Shown piece after piece: positions 11,173 to 14,202 of a DNA stretch of 14,202 nucleotides. The first letter of the stretch is position 1, and each line of letters opens with the position of its first letter. The stretch is taken from positions 1 through 14,202 of the forward strand of contig JAHFFM010000033.1 of NCBI GenBank assembly GCA_023247935.1, read 5' to 3'. This DNA comes from Candidatus Omnitrophota bacterium (GTDB taxonomy: Bacteria > Omnitrophota > Gorgyraeia > 2-02-FULL-51-18). Both the position numbers and the translations under genes were made by a program. The notes below the pieces were generated by a model that saw only the letters and a program-made list of their open reading frames with translations, searched no databases and had not been told where the DNA came from.

Positions 11173-14100
11173 ATGAGTTCTGATTTTGTCCACCTTCACT
11201 GTCACACCAATTACAGCCTGCTTGACGCGGTTTGCCGTATTGATGAGTTGGCTAAAACGGCCAAAGAATATGGCATGCCCGCTCTGGCTATTACGGATAA
11301 CGGCAACATGTTTGGCGCCATTGAGTTTTTTAATGGCTGCAAAAAGGCCGGCATCAAATCCATTATCGGGGCGGAGGTTTATGTAGCGCCGCAAAGCCGC
11401 TTTGAGCGCGCCACTCATGGGCTGTCGGGCGCCTCTTATCCCTTGGTTTTGCTTTGCATGAACGAAACCGGTTACCGCAATCTCATTGCCCTGGTCAGCA
11501 TCGGTTATCTTGAAGGTTTTTATTACAAACCCCGTGTGGACAAAGAAGTGCTGAAAATCCATTCCGAAGGCTTGATCGCCTTATCCGGTGGTCTTCGGGC
11601 CGAAATTCCGCACAACATCAATATCGGTCAAGCCGAAAAAGCTAAAAAAGCGACCCAGGAATACCTTGAGATTTTTGGCAAAGAAAATTTTTACATCGAA
11701 GTGATTCGCAGCGGCATCCGCGAGCATGAACGCGCCAATGAAGATTTGGTGAAATTTGCGCGCGAAATGAATGTTCCGGTGGTCGCATCCAATGATGTCC
11801 ATTATTTGAAAAAGGAATACCAGCAAGCGCATGAGGTTCTGGGCTGTATTCAATCCCAGCATACTTTGGACGACGCCAACCGCCATCGCGCGGCGACAGA
11901 CCAGTTTTATTTCAAATCTCCCAAGGAAATGAAAGAGCTTTTCAAGGATTTGCCTGAAGCCATTGAAAATACCGTGAAAATCGCGTCTCGTTGCAATCTG
12001 GAGCTGGATTTTACCAAAACCCATGTACCGCATTTTGAACCACCTGAGGGTAAAACCCAGGAACAGCATTTACGCGAATTGACTTACGCCGGTTTGGAGA
12101 AAAATTATGGTCAAATCACACCGGCCTTGAAAGAAAGAGCGGAGCACGAATTATCCGTTATTAACAAGAGCGGTTACAACAGCTATTTCTTAATTGTTTG
12201 GGATTTTGTGCATTTTTCCAAACAAAACCAAATTCCCGTAGGGCCGGGGCGCGGTTCGGCCGCCGGAAGCATTGTCAGTTATGCGCTTGGCATCACGGAT
12301 ATTGATCCGCTCAAGTATGATTTACTCTTCGAAAGATTTTTAAATCCCGAACGCGTCACCATGCCGGATATCGATATTGATTTTTGCTACGAACGCCGCG
12401 ATGAAGTTATCAAGTACGTCACCGAAAAGTATTCCAAGGACAATGTCGCTCAAATCATCACCTTTGGAACCATGATGGCGAAGGCTGTTATCCGTGACGT
12501 GGCGCGGGTGATGGGCATCCCTTATTCCGAAGCGGATCGCATCGCCAAGCTCATTCCTACGGAATTAGATATCACTATTGAGGACGCTTTGGAACGGGAA
12601 GCGGAGTTAAAGTCGCTTTATAAGAATAATCCTCAAATTACCCAACTTATTGATACGTCGCAGATTTTGGAAGGCACCAGTCGTCATGCGTCTACTCACG
12701 CGGCGGGTGTCGTGATCAGCCGTCAGCCCCTGAGAGAGCATGTGCCGCTTTTTAAAACAGCGGACGGCCAAATCTCCACCATGTTTTCCATGGAGTCGCT
12801 TGAAAAAATCGGCATGCTCAAGATGGACTTTTTGGGTTTAAGGACATTAACCGTCATTGATGACGCGATCAAGATTATAAAGAGGACGTTGAAGCATGAT
12901 ATCTCCTGGCCGCCGCGCGATTTAACCGATAAGAAAACATTCGACATGCTGAAGGATGCGCAGTCCATCGGAGTGTTCCAGCTTGAAAGTTCGGGGATGC
13001 GCGACATCCTGAAAAAACTGCGTCCGGACAAATTCGAAGATTTAATCGCTATCCTGGCTCTTTACCGCCCGGGGCCTATCGGATCGGGCATGGTAGACGA
13101 ATTTATCAAAAGAAAACACGGGATTATTCCGATTCAATACGACCATGAATGGCTGGAAGCGATTTTAAAAGACACTTACGGCATTATCGTGTTCCAAGAG
13201 CAAATCATGAAAATTGTGAACGTGCTGGCCGGTTTTTCTCTCGGTAAATCCGACTCTCTCCGCCGCGCCATTTCAAAGAAAAAAGAAGATGTGATGCAAG
13301 AGATCCGGAAGGATTTCATTTCCGGATGTTCCGGCAATAAAATTGACCAAAAAGTCGCCGAGAAAATCTTCAATTTTATCGTGCATTTCGCGGGTTATGG
13401 TTTTAATAAGAGCCATTCCGCCGCGTACGCTCTGATCTCTTATCAAACTGCTTATTTGAAGGCGAATTTTCCGGTGCAATTCATTACTGCGCTTCTTTCC
13501 TCTGAAAAAGACAATACGGATAAGATCGTGCTCTATATCGATGAAGCCAAACGAATGGGGCTGAAGGTGCTGCCGCCGGACGTGAATGAAAGTTTTCCGC
13601 AATTCACGGTTGTGTCGCAGGATACGATTCGCTTTGGTTTGTCCGCCGTTAAAAATGTGGGGCAAACCGCCATTGACGCCATTATTCAAGGCCGTATTCG
13701 CAGAAATCGTTTCAAAACTTTCTTTGATCTGACCGAAAATGTGGATTTGCGTGTCGTGAACCGTAAAGTTCTGGAAAGTCTGATCAAATGCGGCGCTTTT
13801 GACACCATGGGCGTCAGACGCGCGCAGATTTTTGAAGTTTTGGACGGCGCTCTGTCCCATTCCGGCGAAATTCAAAAAGACCGTGAAAGCGGGCAAATCT
13901 CATTTTTTGATTCTTTTGATTCATCCAAAACCGCGGCTGACCAATTTCCCAATGTGCCGGAATGGCCGGACGGCATCAAATTAGCTTATGAAAAAGAATT
14001 GCTGGGTTTTTATGTGACCGGTCATCCGCTCCAGAGATACCGCAAAGAATTAAAAAGCTATTCTACCATTCGCACTTCTACCGCCCAAAACCGCCGCGAC

Positions 14101-14202
14101 GGGGAAGAAGTGGTTATTGGCGGACTGGTGAACAAGTTAAAATTCACCCAAACCAAAAAAAATAATGAAAAAATGGCCATTGTTACCATGGAGGACCTGG
14201 AA
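11173..14202 (+). CDS. dnaE: DNA polymerase III subunit alpha (3' end outside window)
   Basis: 1010 codons are open to the right edge; full DnaE has about 1150 residues. Order: PHP domain (about 1-290) starting 'FVHLHCHTNYSLLDA'; palm/thumb with 'GPGRGSAAGSIVSYAL' (from 357) and 'MPDIDIDF' carrying D401 and D403; the third catalytic Asp in 'LKMDFLGLRTL' (D552); fingers with 'ESSGMRDILKKLRPD', 'LYRPGPIGSGM' and 'FNKSHSAAYALISYQTAYLKA'; a helix-hairpin-helix region; a clamp-binding motif 'QISFFD' (Q908-F912); and the start of the OB domain ('EEVVIGGLVNKLKF', about 978-991). It copies the chromosome as the replicative polymerase. In the PHP domain H9, H11, D18, E68, D208 and H210 are kept, but three expected ligands are N43, P90 and G140. 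ATG 11173 lacks a Shine-Dalgarno; see the promoter entry. Confidence 0.96.
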   Translation, partial: MSSDFVHLHCHTNYSLLDAVCRIDELAKTAKEYGMPALAITDNGNMFGAIEFFNGCKKAGIKSIIGAEVYVAPQSRFERATHGLSGASYPLVLLCMNETGYRNLIALVSIGYLEGFYYKPRVDKEVLKIHSEGLIALSGGLRAEIPHNINIGQAEKAKKATQEYLEIFGKENFYIEVIRSGIREHERANEDLVKFAREMNVPVVASNDVHYLKKEYQQAHEVLGCIQSQHTLDDANRHRAATDQFYFKSPKEMKELFKDLPEAIENTVKIASRCNLELDFTKTHVPHFEPPEGKTQEQHLRELTYAGLEKNYGQITPALKERAEHELSVINKSGYNSYFLIVWDFVHFSKQNQIPVGPGRGSAAGSIVSYALGITDIDPLKYDLLFERFLNPERVTMPDIDIDFCYERRDEVIKYVTEKYSKDNVAQIITFGTMMAKAVIRDVARVMGIPYSEADRIAKLIPTELDITIEDALEREAELKSLYKNNPQITQLIDTSQILEGTSRHASTHAAGVVISRQPLREHVPLFKTADGQISTMFSMESLEKIGMLKMDFLGLRTLTVIDDAIKIIKRTLKHDISWPPRDLTDKKTFDMLKDAQSIGVFQLESSGMRDILKKLRPDKFEDLIAILALYRPGPIGSGMVDEFIKRKHGIIPIQYDHEWLEAILKDTYGIIVFQEQIMKIVNVLAGFSLGKSDSLRRAISKKKEDVMQEIRKDFISGCSGNKIDQKVAEKIFNFIVHFAGYGFNKSHSAAYALISYQTAYLKANFPVQFITALLSSEKDNTDKIVLYIDEAKRMGLKVLPPDVNESFPQFTVVSQDTIRFGLSAVKNVGQTAIDAIIQGRIRRNRFKTFFDLTENVDLRVVNRKVLESLIKCGAFDTMGVRRAQIFEVLDGALSHSGEIQKDRESGQISFFDSFDSSKTAADQFPNVPEWPDGIKLAYEKELLGFYVTGHPLQRYRKELKSYSTIRTSTAQNRRDGEEVVIGGLVNKLKFTQTKKNNEKMAIVTMEDLE

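Noticed and set aside
11173..14202. DnaE2/ImuC-type error-prone polymerase
   Set aside because: A clamp-binding motif, an OB-domain start and a full replicative-type layout are present, with no imuA/imuB neighbours.

Overview
The window is a chromosomal stretch of a Gram-negative-type bacterium. A TonB-like protein implies two membranes. All recognisable genes lie on the + strand. The archaeal-type phosphoglycerate mutase, many TTG/GTG starts, a GT-C/TPR membrane protein and heptamer repeats would fit an uncultivated lineage such as Omnitrophota. That placement is an inference; no marker in the window settles it.

Bases 1-8700 are a dense housekeeping/metabolic run. It opens with the C-terminal tail of a GT-C-type membrane glycosyltransferase, cut by the window edge. 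Then come a DHH phosphoesterase (NrnA-like), cofactor-independent phosphoglycerate mutase (ApgM), a DAO-family FAD oxidoreductase, a PHP-family histidinol phosphatase, a VOC/glyoxalase-fold protein and a BCP peroxiredoxin. These are followed by an adrenodoxin-type [2Fe-2S] ferredoxin, a TonB-like energy transducer and a polytopic GT-C-like protein with C-terminal TPRs. Several neighbours overlap by ATGA, TTGA or longer junctions, so translational coupling is likely. Two heptanucleotide tandem arrays occur here: one is translated inside the FAD oxidoreductase, the other runs across the bcp stop codon.

Bases 8700-11150 are an accessory island of toxin-antitoxin (TA) cassettes and palindromes. 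In order it holds a ~185-bp imperfect palindrome, a decayed HigB toxin tail, a HigA-type HTH antitoxin with an apparent +1 frameshift near its N-terminus, and an AT-rich PIN-like nuclease of unknown family. Next are a 129-bp element with perfect 16-bp terminal inverted repeats and internal hairpins, an intact YefM-YoeB pair with a probable promoter/operator, and a perfect 24-bp-stem REP-like hairpin. Three different palindromic elements therefore separate or flank the TA cassettes.

From 11173 to the window end runs the first 1010 codons of DNA polymerase III alpha (DnaE). Its polymerase catalytic aspartates are intact, but its PHP domain has lost three of the nine metal ligands known from active PHP polymerases. 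Its -10-like element sits so close to the ATG that a leaderless transcript is possible.

The best candidates for something new are the PIN-like nuclease beside the HigA-type regulator, the two unrelated palindromic elements around it, and the heptamer array that has been absorbed into an enzyme.
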